Assembly: GCF_004795015.1 (NCBI RefSeq)
Contig: NZ_SSBI01000035.1
Coordinates: forward strand, 20,944 to 84,943
Length of the DNA stretch: 64,000 bases
Reading direction: 5' to 3'
Origin: Streptomyces sp. A1277
GTDB taxonomy: Bacteria; Actinomycetota; Actinomycetes; Streptomycetales; Streptomycetaceae
The notes under the pieces were generated by a model. It did no database searches and was not told where the DNA came from. It saw only the letters and a program-made list of their open reading frames with translations. Shown here in pieces: positions 57,054-64,000 of the stretch (the stretch's first letter is position 1; each line of letters begins with the position of its first letter). A program made the position numbers and the translations under genes.

Positions 57054-58076
57054 TCAGAAGAACACCGACCGCCGCTGCACCAGCAGCTTGTACAGCGTGT
57101 GCTGGATCTGCTCCCGCACCTGATCCGTCAGGTTGAACATCAGCATCGGGTCCTCGGCCGCCTCCAGCGGATAGCCGTCCGTCTCGATCGGCTCCCCGAA
57201 CTGGATCGTCCACTTCGTCGGCAGCGGCACCGCCCCCAGCGGCCCCAGCCACGGGAACGTCGGCGTGATCGGGAAGTACGGGAAGCCCAGCAGCCGCGCC
57301 AGCGTCCTGGAGTTCCCGATCATCGGGTAGATCTCCTCCGCGCCCACGATCGAGCACGGCACGATCGGCACCCCGGCCTTCAGCGCCGTCGACACGAAAC
57401 CGCCCCGCCCGAAGCGCTGCAGCTTGTACCGCTCGCCGAACGGCTTGCCGAGCCCCTTGAAGCCCTCCGGCATCACCCCGACCACCTCGCCGTTGCGCAG
57501 CAGCCGCTCCGCGTCCTCCGCGCACGCCAGGGTGTGCCCCGCCTTCCGGGCCAGCTCGTTGACCACGGGCAGCATGAAGACCAGGTCCGCCCCGAGCAGC
57601 CGCAGATGCCGCCCCGCCGGATGGTGGTCGTGCACCGCGACCTGGAGCATCAGCCCGTCCAGCGGCAGCGCCCCGGAGTGGTTGGACACGATGAGCGCCC
57701 CGCCCTGGGCCGGGATGTTCTCAACGCCCTTCACCTCGACCCGGAAGTACTTCTCGTACACCGGCCGCAGCAACGACATCAGGACCTGGTCGGTCAGCTC
57801 CTCGTCGTAGCCGAACTCGTCCACGTCGTACTCGCCCGTGACCCGCCGCCGCAGGAAGGCGAGCCCTCCCGCGATCCTCCGCTCCCAGCCGCCCCGCCCC
57901 GCGGCCTCCCGCGGGCCCTCCTGGGGCTCCTCGGGCGGCGGCGAGGCGTCCGGCTGCCCCGGGAGCGCGCTCACCGACCCGGTGCCGCCTACCGGAGGCC
58001 GCCGGCGCGCGGCGCGCGGCAGACCCCCGGACCGCGAACGGTCGTCGTCGAACGGAATGACCTTGGCATCCGCCAT
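57054..58076 (-). CDS. Lysophospholipid acyltransferase (PlsC-family)
   Basis: A 340-residue acyltransferase of the family with actinobacterial Rv0502-type proteins. The active-site motif is VSNHSGALPLDGLML (NHxxxxxxxD), and GVMPEGFKGLGKPFG carries the substrate-binding Glu/Gly region. A basic, Pro-rich N-terminus (about 1-60) precedes the domain. It probably acylates lysophosphatidic acid or a related lipid. ATG 58076 has GAGGAG upstream. It is 15 bases downstream of the epimerase stop, so the two are in one operon, as in mycobacteria. Confidence 0.85.
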   Translation of the reverse strand: MADAKVIPFDDDRSRSGGLPRAARRRPPVGGTGSVSALPGQPDASPPPEEPQEGPREAAGRGGWERRIAGGLAFLRRRVTGEYDVDEFGYDEELTDQVLMSLLRPVYEKYFRVEVKGVENIPAQGGALIVSNHSGALPLDGLMLQVAVHDHHPAGRHLRLLGADLVFMLPVVNELARKAGHTLACAEDAERLLRNGEVVGVMPEGFKGLGKPFGERYKLQRFGRGGFVSTALKAGVPIVPCSIVGAEEIYPMIGNSRTLARLLGFPYFPITPTFPWLGPLGAVPLPTKWTIQFGEPIETDGYPLEAAEDPMLMFNLTDQVREQIQHTLYKLLVQRRSVFF

Positions 58077-58091
58077 CGTCGCTGCACTCCT

Positions 58092-59165
58092 CTACCTGGC
58101 GCTCGGAGTCGGGTGTGTGTCGCCGTCCGCCCCGGCGATCCGGGGCACCGCCGCGGCCACGCGGTCCACGGCCCGGCCGACCGCCTCGGGCGGCAGCAGC
58201 CCCGGCGCCCGGCTGCGCGCGAAGTCCGCGAACGCCTCCGCCGTGGAGTAGCGCGGGGAGAACCCCAGCGTCTCGCGCATCTGGACCGTGGAGACCACCC
58301 TGCCATGGGTGAGCAGCCGGATCTGCTCCGGCGAGAAGTCCGTCATGCCGACCGCCCTCAGCGCCTGCCCGACCCAGGTGACCGCGGGCAGCAGCAACGG
58401 CACAGTCGGCCGCCCCAGCCGCCGCGAGCACTGCGAGAGCAGCAGCACCCCGTCGCCGGCGATGTTGAACGTGCCGCTGTTCAGCGTCCCGCGCCTCGGC
58501 TCGCTCGCCGCGATGCCCAGCACGTCGATGACGTCGTCCTCGTGGACGAACTGGAGCCTCGGGTCGTACCCGAACACGGTCGGCAGCACCGGCAGCGACA
58601 GGTAGTCCGCGAGCGGCGAGTCCGCGTCGGGCCCCAGGATGTTCGCGAACCTCAGCACGCACACGGCCACGTCCGGCCGGCGGCGCGCGAAGCCCCGTAC
58701 GTATCCCTCGACCTCCGCGGCGTCCTTCGCGAAGCCGCCTGCCGGCAGCGACTTGGGCGGGGTCGTCTCGTGGAAGACCGCCGGATCGCGGGGCGCGGAA
58801 CCGTACACATTGGTGCTGGACTTCACCACGAGCCGCTGCACGGCCGGTGCCTTCTGGCAGGCGCCGAGCAGCTGCATGGTGCCGATGACGTTGGTCTCCT
58901 TGACCGCCGTACGCCCCTGCGTGCCGAGCGCCGTGCCGCTGACGTCCAGGTGCACGACGGTGTCCACCGCGTGCTCGGCGAGTACCCGGGCGATGGCGGG
59001 CTGGCGGATGTCCGCGCGGACGAAGACGGCGTCGCCCAGTTCGTGCCCCGGGTCGACCGCGTCGACGGCGATCACCCGCTCCACGTCCGGCTCACGCTGG
59101 ACACGCCGCACGAAACGGCCGCTCAGCTGCCGGGCCGCTCCCGTGACGAGCACGACCTTCCCCAA
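58092..59165 (-). CDS. NAD-dependent epimerase/dehydratase (extended SDR)
   Basis: A 357-residue sugar-nucleotide-type epimerase or reductase with the Rossmann motif VVLVTGAARQLSGRFVRRVQ, Ser/Thr in VVKSSTNVYGSAP, and a later conserved block PEQIRLLTHGRVVSTVQMRE. The YxxxK Tyr is not obvious in the usual place (NVYGS could supply Tyr), so the reaction is uncertain. Similar genes sit next to the acyltransferase in mycobacteria (Rv0501-Rv0502). It begins at ATG 59165 after a terminator. Confidence 0.8.
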   Translation of the reverse strand: MGKVVLVTGAARQLSGRFVRRVQREPDVERVIAVDAVDPGHELGDAVFVRADIRQPAIARVLAEHAVDTVVHLDVSGTALGTQGRTAVKETNVIGTMQLLGACQKAPAVQRLVVKSSTNVYGSAPRDPAVFHETTPPKSLPAGGFAKDAAEVEGYVRGFARRRPDVAVCVLRFANILGPDADSPLADYLSLPVLPTVFGYDPRLQFVHEDDVIDVLGIAASEPRRGTLNSGTFNIAGDGVLLLSQCSRRLGRPTVPLLLPAVTWVGQALRAVGMTDFSPEQIRLLTHGRVVSTVQMRETLGFSPRYSTAEAFADFARSRAPGLLPPEAVGRAVDRVAAAVPRIAGADGDTHPTPSAR

Positions 59166-59272
59166 GATCAGCGCCTTCCGTCGGTCTCCCGTATTCGGTC
59201 GGTCTTCCGTGCGAGAGGTGAGAAGTCCCGCAGGACGTCACCGTAGCGGGTGGACACCCCCCGCACACAGCA

Positions 59273-59309
59273 CCGCAGCCCTCCCGCCGGGACGGCGGGA
59301 GGGCTGCGG
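59273..59309 (-). terminator. Strong terminator between bS22-like gene and epimerase
   Basis: A 16-bp perfect stem (CCGCAGCCCTCCCGCC and complement) with a 5-base loop. It lies about 20 bases past the bS22-like stop, isolating it from the epimerase gene. Confidence 0.85.
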
Positions 59310-59328
59310 ATTCACGAACTGCGTTCGC

Positions 59329-59427
59329 CTACTTCTTGTTGCGACGCTGAACGCGCGTGCGCTTGAGCAGCTTGCGGTGCTTCTTCTTGGCCATCCGCTT
59401 ACGCCGCTTCTTGATAACAGAGCCCAC
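59329..59427 (-). CDS. bS22-like (AURKAIP1/COX24) basic ribosomal peptide, 32 aa
   Basis: GTG 59427 to TAG 59329 encodes a 32-residue, extremely basic peptide (GSVIKKRRKRMAKKKHRKLL, then TRVQRRNKK). This is the actinobacterial small ribosome-associated peptide family (AURKAIP1/COX24-type; bS22 in mycobacteria). It should bind rRNA in the small subunit. It is too short for ordinary ORF calling. It has its own terminator and lies just downstream of a small HTH gene on the same strand. Confidence 0.9.
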   Translation of the reverse strand: MGSVIKKRRKRMAKKKHRKLLKRTRVQRRNKK

Positions 59428-59537
59428 GACTACCCTCGCTCACTTCTTCTTCACTGGTGCGGGGCGTCTGGGCCCACACGACCTACGTCGGCCTAGCCTA
59501 CCCGCCACCGCGTGAGGGACGTAATCCGAGGGGAATG

Positions 59538-59750
59538 TCAGGCCGATGCCACCCCCACGAAGGACTCGCGGAGATACTCGTGAACCGCTTGCTCCGGCAC
59601 CCGGAAGGACCTGCCCACCCGGATCGCCGGCAGATGCCCGCTGTGCACCAGGCGGTACACGGTCATCTTCGACACCCGCATGACCGAGGCGACTTCCGCC
59701 ACAGTCAGAAACTTGACCTCGTTCAGAGGCATCTCGCTGTCAGCAGCCAT
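59538..59750 (-). CDS. Small MerR/excisionase-fold DNA-binding protein
   Basis: A 70-residue HTH_17-type protein: FLTVAEVASVMRVSKMTVYR is the HTH, followed by the wing IRVGRSFRVPEQAVHEYLRE. Similar proteins are encoded beside bS22-like genes in actinobacteria (Rv0500A in M. tuberculosis). In S. coelicolor I remember the equivalent as SCO3328 (bdtA), a BldD target; a BldD-like pair lies at 59797-59824. It may regulate developmental or housekeeping genes. ATG 59750 has GGTGAG upstream. Confidence 0.85.
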   Translation of the reverse strand: MAADSEMPLNEVKFLTVAEVASVMRVSKMTVYRLVHSGHLPAIRVGRSFRVPEQAVHEYLRESFVGVASA

Positions 59751-59796
59751 GACTCACCTGTACCTTCCGCACGAGACGCGCACCGGCTTCCCCTCC

Positions 59797-59824
59797 GGTG
59801 ACTCTTCGTCGTTGTGCGCTCACT
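59797..59824 (-). promoter_or_regulatory. BldD-box-like inverted half-sites upstream of small HTH gene
   Basis: On the minus strand AGTGA (59824-59820) and TCACC (59801-59797) are 18 bases apart, in the orientation AGTGA-n-TCACC described for BldD. They sit about 50 bases upstream of the HTH gene start. Confidence 0.45.
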
Positions 59825-59877
59825 CCCCAGATTAGGGGCGGGTGATGCGAGTGGGGAAGAGGAGAGACGATCGGCCG

Positions 59878-60693
59878 CTACTGTGACAGACACGCCCGAT
59901 TGAGTACATAGCGCGTGAGCGGCAGGTAGTACGCGGAGCGCACGGCGTCGTCCAGCGGAACGGCGACCGCCACCCGCCCCTCGGCCTCCCCTACGAACAG
60001 CGCCGGATCGTCCGTATCGGCGAGCCCGATCGCCTCGATGCCCAGCTGACCTGCCCCGCAGACCCACCCGTGGTCCCCCACGACGAGTTCCGGAAGCGGC
60101 CCCCGGCCCTCCGCAGCGGCCTCCAGCACCACCCTCACCGGAAGCGGCGAATGGGAGTGTGCGCCGGTGCCACCGCCCGCAGCCCCCGCGCCGGGTTCAC
60201 GCACCAGCGCGACTCCCCGTACGTAGTCGAGGTTGTACGTACGTAGGCCGAACCGAGTCGTTATGTCGATACATCGCCCCTGCGCCGGGGTGAGAACAGG
60301 GCACCCCACCGTCGACAAAGCGTCTGCCAGCGCCGCGTAGAAACCGAGCAGCCGATGCGGATGCCCCGTCCCGAAGAGCACCGGCGCCCGCCGCGCCGCC
60401 GCCTCGGCCAACCGCGCGGCGAACGCGTCAAGACCCGCCACCGTCCGCTCGGGATCGATCACATCGGGCCCCGACACATGCGCGGGATCGTCCGAGACCC
60501 CGCACCGGTCCGCCATCAGCCGCAGCAGCTCCCGCTCCCCCCAGCCCCGCCCGGGGTCGAGGCCGAGCGTCACCCGCGGGTCCCTGGCCGCGAACAGCCG
60601 ATAACTCCGCAGACTCACCTCACGCGAGGTCGCCACGGGCCCGGCCAGCCGGGCCGCCAGCAGATGCGCACGCAGCGCTCCGGTGCTCAACAC
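59878..60693 (-). CDS. Conserved protein of unknown function (271 aa)
   Basis: A cytoplasmic protein from GTG 60693. It shows DPGRGWGERELLRLMADRCG near the N-terminus, then VLFGTGHPHRLLGFYAALAD, ELVVGDHGWVCGAGQLGIEA and DTDDPALFVGEAEGRVAVAV. No signal or membrane segment is present. Glycine-rich and acidic motifs suggest an enzyme; such proteins are sometimes named phosphatases, but I see no recognised catalytic signature. It lies between an AcuC-type gene and the HTH gene, all on the minus strand. Confidence 0.7.
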   Translation of the reverse strand: MLSTGALRAHLLAARLAGPVATSREVSLRSYRLFAARDPRVTLGLDPGRGWGERELLRLMADRCGVSDDPAHVSGPDVIDPERTVAGLDAFAARLAEAAARRAPVLFGTGHPHRLLGFYAALADALSTVGCPVLTPAQGRCIDITTRFGLRTYNLDYVRGVALVREPGAGAAGGGTGAHSHSPLPVRVVLEAAAEGRGPLPELVVGDHGWVCGAGQLGIEAIGLADTDDPALFVGEAEGRVAVAVPLDDAVRSAYYLPLTRYVLNRACLSQ

Positions 60694-60786
60694 CCCACCG
60701 ATGCTGCCCCACCCGCACCATCCAGGGACCAAAAGCCGGATTTCGCCCCACAGTCGGCGTAACCCGTACTCACATCCCGTACGTCC

Positions 60787-61959
60787 TCAGGCCAGCAGCC
60801 CCCGCAGCGGGAACGCCGACCGCCGCGTCGCCAGCACCGCCTGGTCCAGCCGGTCCGCCGGGTCGTACCCGTCCTCCCACGACGACCACGACGGCGTACG
60901 CCCGTCCGTCATCCGCGTCGGCCCCGGCTGCCGCGTCCGCGCGTACACCTCGTCCCGCCAGGACGACGGAATCACCGACTCCGGGTGCACCGGGGCATGC
61001 GCGGCGATGCCCACCAGATGCGTCCAGGACCGCGGCACCACGTCCACCACCGCGTAGCCGCCCCCGCCGAGCGCCACCCACCGCCCGTCGTCCGCGTACG
61101 CGTGCGCCAGGTCGTGGCAGGCCGCCATCACGGACCGCTGCGCGTCCAGCGAGACCGCGAGATGCGCCAACGGGTCCTCGAAGTGCGTGTCCGCCCCGTG
61201 CTGCGTCACCAGCACCTGCGGCCGGAAGTCCGCCAGCAGCTCCGGCACCACCGCGTGGAACGCCCGCAGCCACCCGGCGTCCCCCGTACCGGCCGGCAGC
61301 GCCACGTTGACCGCACCGCCCTCACCGGCCCCCGCCCCGGTCTCCTCGGGCCATCCGGTCTGCGGGAACAGCGTCCGGGGGTGCTCGTGCAACGACACGG
61401 TCAGGACCCTCGGGTCCTCCCAGAAGGCCGCCTGCACCCCGTCGCCGTGGTGCACGTCCACATCGACGTACGCGACCCGCTCGGCGCCCAGCTCCAGCAG
61501 CCGCGCGATGGCGAGGGCCGGGTCGTTGTAGATGCAGAAGCCGGCCGCGCCCCCGGGCATCGCGTGGTGCAGCCCGCCGGTGAAGTTCACCGCGTGCCGG
61601 GTCTCCCCCCGCCATACCGCCTCGGCGGCCGCCACGGACTGCCCGGCGATCAGCGCCGACACCTCGTGCATCCCGGCGAACGCCGGATCGTCCACGGTCC
61701 CGAGCCCGTACGCCTGGTCGGCCGAGCGGGGATCGGCCGACGCGGCCTTCACCGCCGCCACGTAGTCCGGCCGGTGCACGAGCCGCAGCGTGGAGTCCCC
61801 GGCCGCCTTGGCCGCCACCACGTCCACCGCCCGGTCCAGACCGAACGCGCGCACCAGCCCCATCGTCAGGGCAAGCCTGACCGGGTCCATCGGATGGCTT
61901 TCCCCGAAGTCGTACCCCGTTACTGCGTCATCCCACATCAACTGTGCGCGGCCGCTCAT
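60787..61959 (-). CDS. AcuC-like/histone-deacetylase-family protein
   Basis: A 390-residue arginase/deacetylase-fold enzyme. Metal and catalytic motifs are GGLHHAMPGGAAGFCIYND (HH and Asn), VDVDVHHGDGVQ (Asp-His) and QHGADTHFEDPL. The likely reaction is deacylation of acetylated lysine or a small acyl-amide; the AcuC type acts in protein deacetylation or acetoin metabolism. ATG 61959 is used (61968 also possible). The gene start overlaps the end of the MFS gene (stop 61928), so they form one transcript. Confidence 0.85.
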   Translation of the reverse strand: MSGRAQLMWDDAVTGYDFGESHPMDPVRLALTMGLVRAFGLDRAVDVVAAKAAGDSTLRLVHRPDYVAAVKAASADPRSADQAYGLGTVDDPAFAGMHEVSALIAGQSVAAAEAVWRGETRHAVNFTGGLHHAMPGGAAGFCIYNDPALAIARLLELGAERVAYVDVDVHHGDGVQAAFWEDPRVLTVSLHEHPRTLFPQTGWPEETGAGAGEGGAVNVALPAGTGDAGWLRAFHAVVPELLADFRPQVLVTQHGADTHFEDPLAHLAVSLDAQRSVMAACHDLAHAYADDGRWVALGGGGYAVVDVVPRSWTHLVGIAAHAPVHPESVIPSSWRDEVYARTRQPGPTRMTDGRTPSWSSWEDGYDPADRLDQAVLATRRSAFPLRGLLA

Positions 61960-63133
61960 GCCCGCCACCGTATCGGGCGGGTTCCGCCGCGAACGACTTG
62001 GCGTACACGAGCGTCGCGAGCACCAGCACCATCGGCACCAGCATCGCGCCCCGGTAGCTCCAGGCGTCCCCGAGCGCCCCGACGAGCGGCGAGCCGACCA
62101 GGAAGCCCACGTAGTTGAAGATGTTCAGCCGGGCGATCGCGGTGTCGCTCGCCGCGGGGAACATCCGCCCGGCGGCGGCGAACGTCTGCGGCACGATCAC
62201 GCACAGCCCGAGCCCCAGCATGGTGAACCCGAGCATTCCCGTCCACGCCCCGTCCGCGACGGCCACCACGCCGAATCCGGCCGCCGCCAGCACGGTCCCG
62301 GCCCGCACCACGGCCACCGCGCCGAACCGCCGCACCCCGAAGTCCCCGACGGCCCGCCCCAGCAGCGTCGTCACCATGTAGACGTTGTACGGCACGGTCG
62401 ACAGCTGCTCGGAGCTCCCCAGCACGTCCTGGAGGTACTTCGCGCTCCAGTTGGAGACCGTCGAGTCCCCTATGTACGCGAAACACATCACCAGGCAGAG
62501 CGGCAGCAGCAGCCGGAACGACACCGACGCGGTCTTCCCGCCCTCGGCGCCCTTCTCCAGCTCCTCGTCCTTGCCGCCCTCGACGTACCACCGGCTCCCG
62601 ATGAAGGCGACGGGCAGCAGCACCACGACCGCCGGCAGGTACGAGACCAGCAACGACAGGTCCCAGTGCGCCCCGGCCCACGCCATCGAGGCCCCGGCGA
62701 TCCCGCCCAGGCTGTACGCGGCGTGGAAGCCCAGCATGATGGAACGCCCGTACGCCCGCTGGAGGCTGACGCCCATCATGTTCATGGACGCGTCCAGCGC
62801 GCCGACGGCCAGCCCGAACAGCCCGAGCGCCAGGGCGGCCTCCCACACCTCGCTGCCGGCCCCGACACCGAGGAGCGCGAGCAGGACGACGGGCTGCGCC
62901 CACCGCAGGACCACCCGCGGCCGCACCCGCGCGACCACCTTCTCGGTGACCACGCTGCCCGCCCCGGCCAGGATCGGCACGGCGGCGAGGAACACCGGCA
63001 GCAGGCCGTCGGATATCCCGTACCGGCCTTGGATGGCGGGAATCCGCGTCACCAGAAGGGCGAAGGTGACCCCCTGCACGAAGAAGCTCAACGCGAGGGA
63101 CGCCCTGCCGTGCCGCAAACGTGCATCTGTCAT
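61928..63133 (-). CDS. MFS transporter
   Basis: A 401-residue twelve-helix major facilitator. The N-half has RASLALSFFVQGVTFALLVT and, after helix 2, RVRPRVVLRWAQPVVLLALL; the loop between helices 6 and 7 carries a short Glu/Lys-rich segment (GGKDEELEKGAEGGK). Helices continue to SYRGAMLVPMVLVLATLVYA. The substrate is not evident. ATG 63133 precedes an Arg-rich cytoplasmic start. It overlaps the AcuC-like gene by 32 bases or more. Confidence 0.85.
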   Translation of the reverse strand: MTDARLRHGRASLALSFFVQGVTFALLVTRIPAIQGRYGISDGLLPVFLAAVPILAGAGSVVTEKVVARVRPRVVLRWAQPVVLLALLGVGAGSEVWEAALALGLFGLAVGALDASMNMMGVSLQRAYGRSIMLGFHAAYSLGGIAGASMAWAGAHWDLSLLVSYLPAVVVLLPVAFIGSRWYVEGGKDEELEKGAEGGKTASVSFRLLLPLCLVMCFAYIGDSTVSNWSAKYLQDVLGSSEQLSTVPYNVYMVTTLLGRAVGDFGVRRFGAVAVVRAGTVLAAAGFGVVAVADGAWTGMLGFTMLGLGLCVIVPQTFAAAGRMFPAASDTAIARLNIFNYVGFLVGSPLVGALGDAWSYRGAMLVPMVLVLATLVYAKSFAAEPARYGGGHERPRTVDVG

Positions 63134-63175
63134 GGCCGCGAGCGTAGAGCCAGTTTCTACCCATGGGTAGACGCG

Positions 63176-63820
63176 TCAGGCAAGCAATTCCGGCAGCTGT
63201 CCCATGTCGGAGAAGTACCCGGTCACACCGGTCAGCCGGTCCGCGGGCATCATCGACGTGAACCCGTACACGTCCATGCCGGCCGCGCGTGCCGCCTCGA
63301 CCCCGAGCGGGCTGTCCTCGATGACGACGCACCGCTCGGGCGCGACTCCCATGCGCTCGGCGGCCAGCAGGAAGAGGTCGGGCGAGGGCTTCCCCCGGCC
63401 GACGTCCTCCGCGCTGAAGATCCACTCCTCCTCGAACCACTGGTCGAGCCCCGTCTTGCGGTGGCTGACCCGGATGCGCTGGTGGCTGCTGGAGGACGCG
63501 ACGCAGTACGGGATGCCGTCGGCGACGAGCTTGCCCAGCAGGTCGTCCACCCCCGGGACGGGTTCCAGCTCCTGCTCGAACGCGGCGAAGACCCGCGAGT
63601 GGAGTGTGACGTCGAAGTCGTCCGGCAGCTTCGCCCCGGTCCGCTCTTCCACGAGGTCGTGCACGCGGTGCACGGCGGACCCCATGTAGTCCCGCAGGGA
63701 TTCCTCGTACGAGGTGGGGTGGCCCAGCTCCGTGAGGTAGCCGGCCAGGATGGTGTTGGAGATCGGCTCGCTGTCCACGAGCACACCGTCGTTGTCGAAG
63801 ATGACAAGTTCGTAGCGCAT
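63176..63820 (-). CDS. HAD-family hydrolase (beta-phosphoglucomutase-like)
   Basis: A 214-residue HAD-IA enzyme. Motif I is FDNDGVLVDSEP (nucleophile Asp), motif II Ser/Thr is around CVASSSSHQRI, motif III Lys is in GRGKPSPDLFLLA and motif IV is VIEDSPLGVEAARAAGM. The helical cap lies between about 15 and 85. Substrates may include sugar phosphates or phosphoglycolate. ATG 63820 is 32 bases from the rRNA operon terminator on the same strand. Confidence 0.88.
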   Translation of the reverse strand: MRYELVIFDNDGVLVDSEPISNTILAGYLTELGHPTSYEESLRDYMGSAVHRVHDLVEERTGAKLPDDFDVTLHSRVFAAFEQELEPVPGVDDLLGKLVADGIPYCVASSSSHQRIRVSHRKTGLDQWFEEEWIFSAEDVGRGKPSPDLFLLAAERMGVAPERCVVIEDSPLGVEAARAAGMDVYGFTSMMPADRLTGVTGYFSDMGQLPELLA

Positions 63821-63851
63821 GGCACGACCTTAAACGTTCAGAACGCAGAAA

Positions 63852-63878
63852 AGCCCCGTGCCACAAGGGCACAGGGCT
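63852..63878 (-). terminator. rRNA operon terminator
   Basis: AGCCCCGTGCC pairs with GGCACAGGGCT (one mismatch, loop ACAAG); on the minus strand the stem is followed by TTTT. It lies about 13 bases beyond the 5S 3' end. Confidence 0.85.
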
Positions 63879-63890
63879 CTTCCTAAAAGG

Positions 63891-64000
63891 AGTTCGGCGG
63901 CGTCCTACTCTCCCACAGGGTCCCCCCTGCAGTACCATCGGCGCTGAAAGGCTTAGCTTCCGGGTTCGGAATGTAACCGGGCGTTTCCCTAACGCAATGA
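63891..64000 (-). rRNA. rrf: 5S ribosomal RNA (3' part; 5' end beyond window)
   Basis: The complement reads as Streptomyces 5S rRNA, including TTCCGAACCCGGAAGCTAAG and GGTACTGCAGGGGGACCCTG, ending near GCCGCCGAACTCC. About 110 bases are present; the 5' end lies just outside. It marks the end of an rRNA operon transcribed leftward, with 16S and 23S expected to the right. Confidence 0.95.

Noticed and set aside
57039..59246. Plus-strand open frame of 735 codons
   Set aside because: Antisense of the acyltransferase and epimerase genes, with no motif of its own.
63891..64000. Riboswitch or small RNA at window end
   Set aside because: The sequence is plainly the 3' part of 5S rRNA on the minus strand.
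1..64000. CRISPR arrays and tRNA genes
   Set aside because: No regularly spaced repeats and no tRNA-like TTCGA-containing cloverleaf sequences were seen on reading both strands; a tRNA scan would confirm.

Overview
The window is a high-GC actinobacterial chromosome segment, almost certainly Streptomyces. The evidence is strong G/C at third codon positions, many GTG starts, leader and Rex proteins very close to Streptomyces ones, a bldN-rsbN developmental sigma/anti-sigma pair, futalosine-type menaquinone genes, and a rex-hemA-hemC-hemD operon. No phage, insertion sequence, CRISPR array or tRNA gene was found. The right edge enters the 3' end of an rRNA operon (5S rRNA on the minus strand).

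Layout. 0-10 kb: a two-HTH regulator with its own operator; a lipid-metabolism block (acyl-CoA ligase, thiolase, two-domain FabG, MaoC, TetR) around a shared operator; then a DAACS-type symporter preceded by a Cys-rich leader peptide. 10-16 kb: menaquinone genes mqnE, an Lrp/AsnC regulator, ubiX, a UbiA prenyltransferase and a UbiD decarboxylase. 16.5-24.3 kb: cytochrome c maturation (ccsB-resB-ccdA-resA), a Tat lipoprotein, a histidine phosphatase and hemL. 24.3-35.7 kb: mixed accessory genes (AraC, GNAT, NmrA, Mut7-C, MarR, YnfA, SDR, RtcB, two DUF3558 lipoproteins, DUF2637) plus one decayed gene. 35.7-42.3 kb: divergent class I lysS and argS, a GvpU-like protein, an anti-sigma-type ATPase, a PLD-family enzyme and a decayed DUF4253 gene. 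42.4-47 kb: a cell-surface block with a sortase-type protein, a membrane-bound HTH regulator, a 32-residue membrane peptide and a DUF4232 lipoprotein. 47-53 kb: haem genes hemB, hemD, hemC, hemA with rex and its operator. 53.5-57 kb: glutaredoxin-like protein, HAD-IB phosphatase, bldN, rsbN. 57-63.8 kb: acyltransferase, epimerase, bS22-like peptide, small HTH protein, unknown conserved protein, AcuC-like deacetylase, MFS and HAD genes. The rRNA operon terminator and 5S gene follow.

Common themes. Haem (hemL, hemB, hemD, hemC, hemA), cytochrome c maturation and menaquinone genes all serve aerobic respiration. The Rex site before rex-hemACD, and a weaker Rex-like site at resA, would tie two of these blocks to the NADH/NAD+ ratio. 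The most novel-looking signal is at 8.9-9.13 kb: an apparently leaderless 35-codon ORF with four Cys codons upstream of a symporter, suggesting cysteine-responsive control of a cystine or sulfur-amino-acid transporter. Gene-start choices that differ from the longest ORF are explained per entry. Comparisons with S. coelicolor are from memory and are marked as such.
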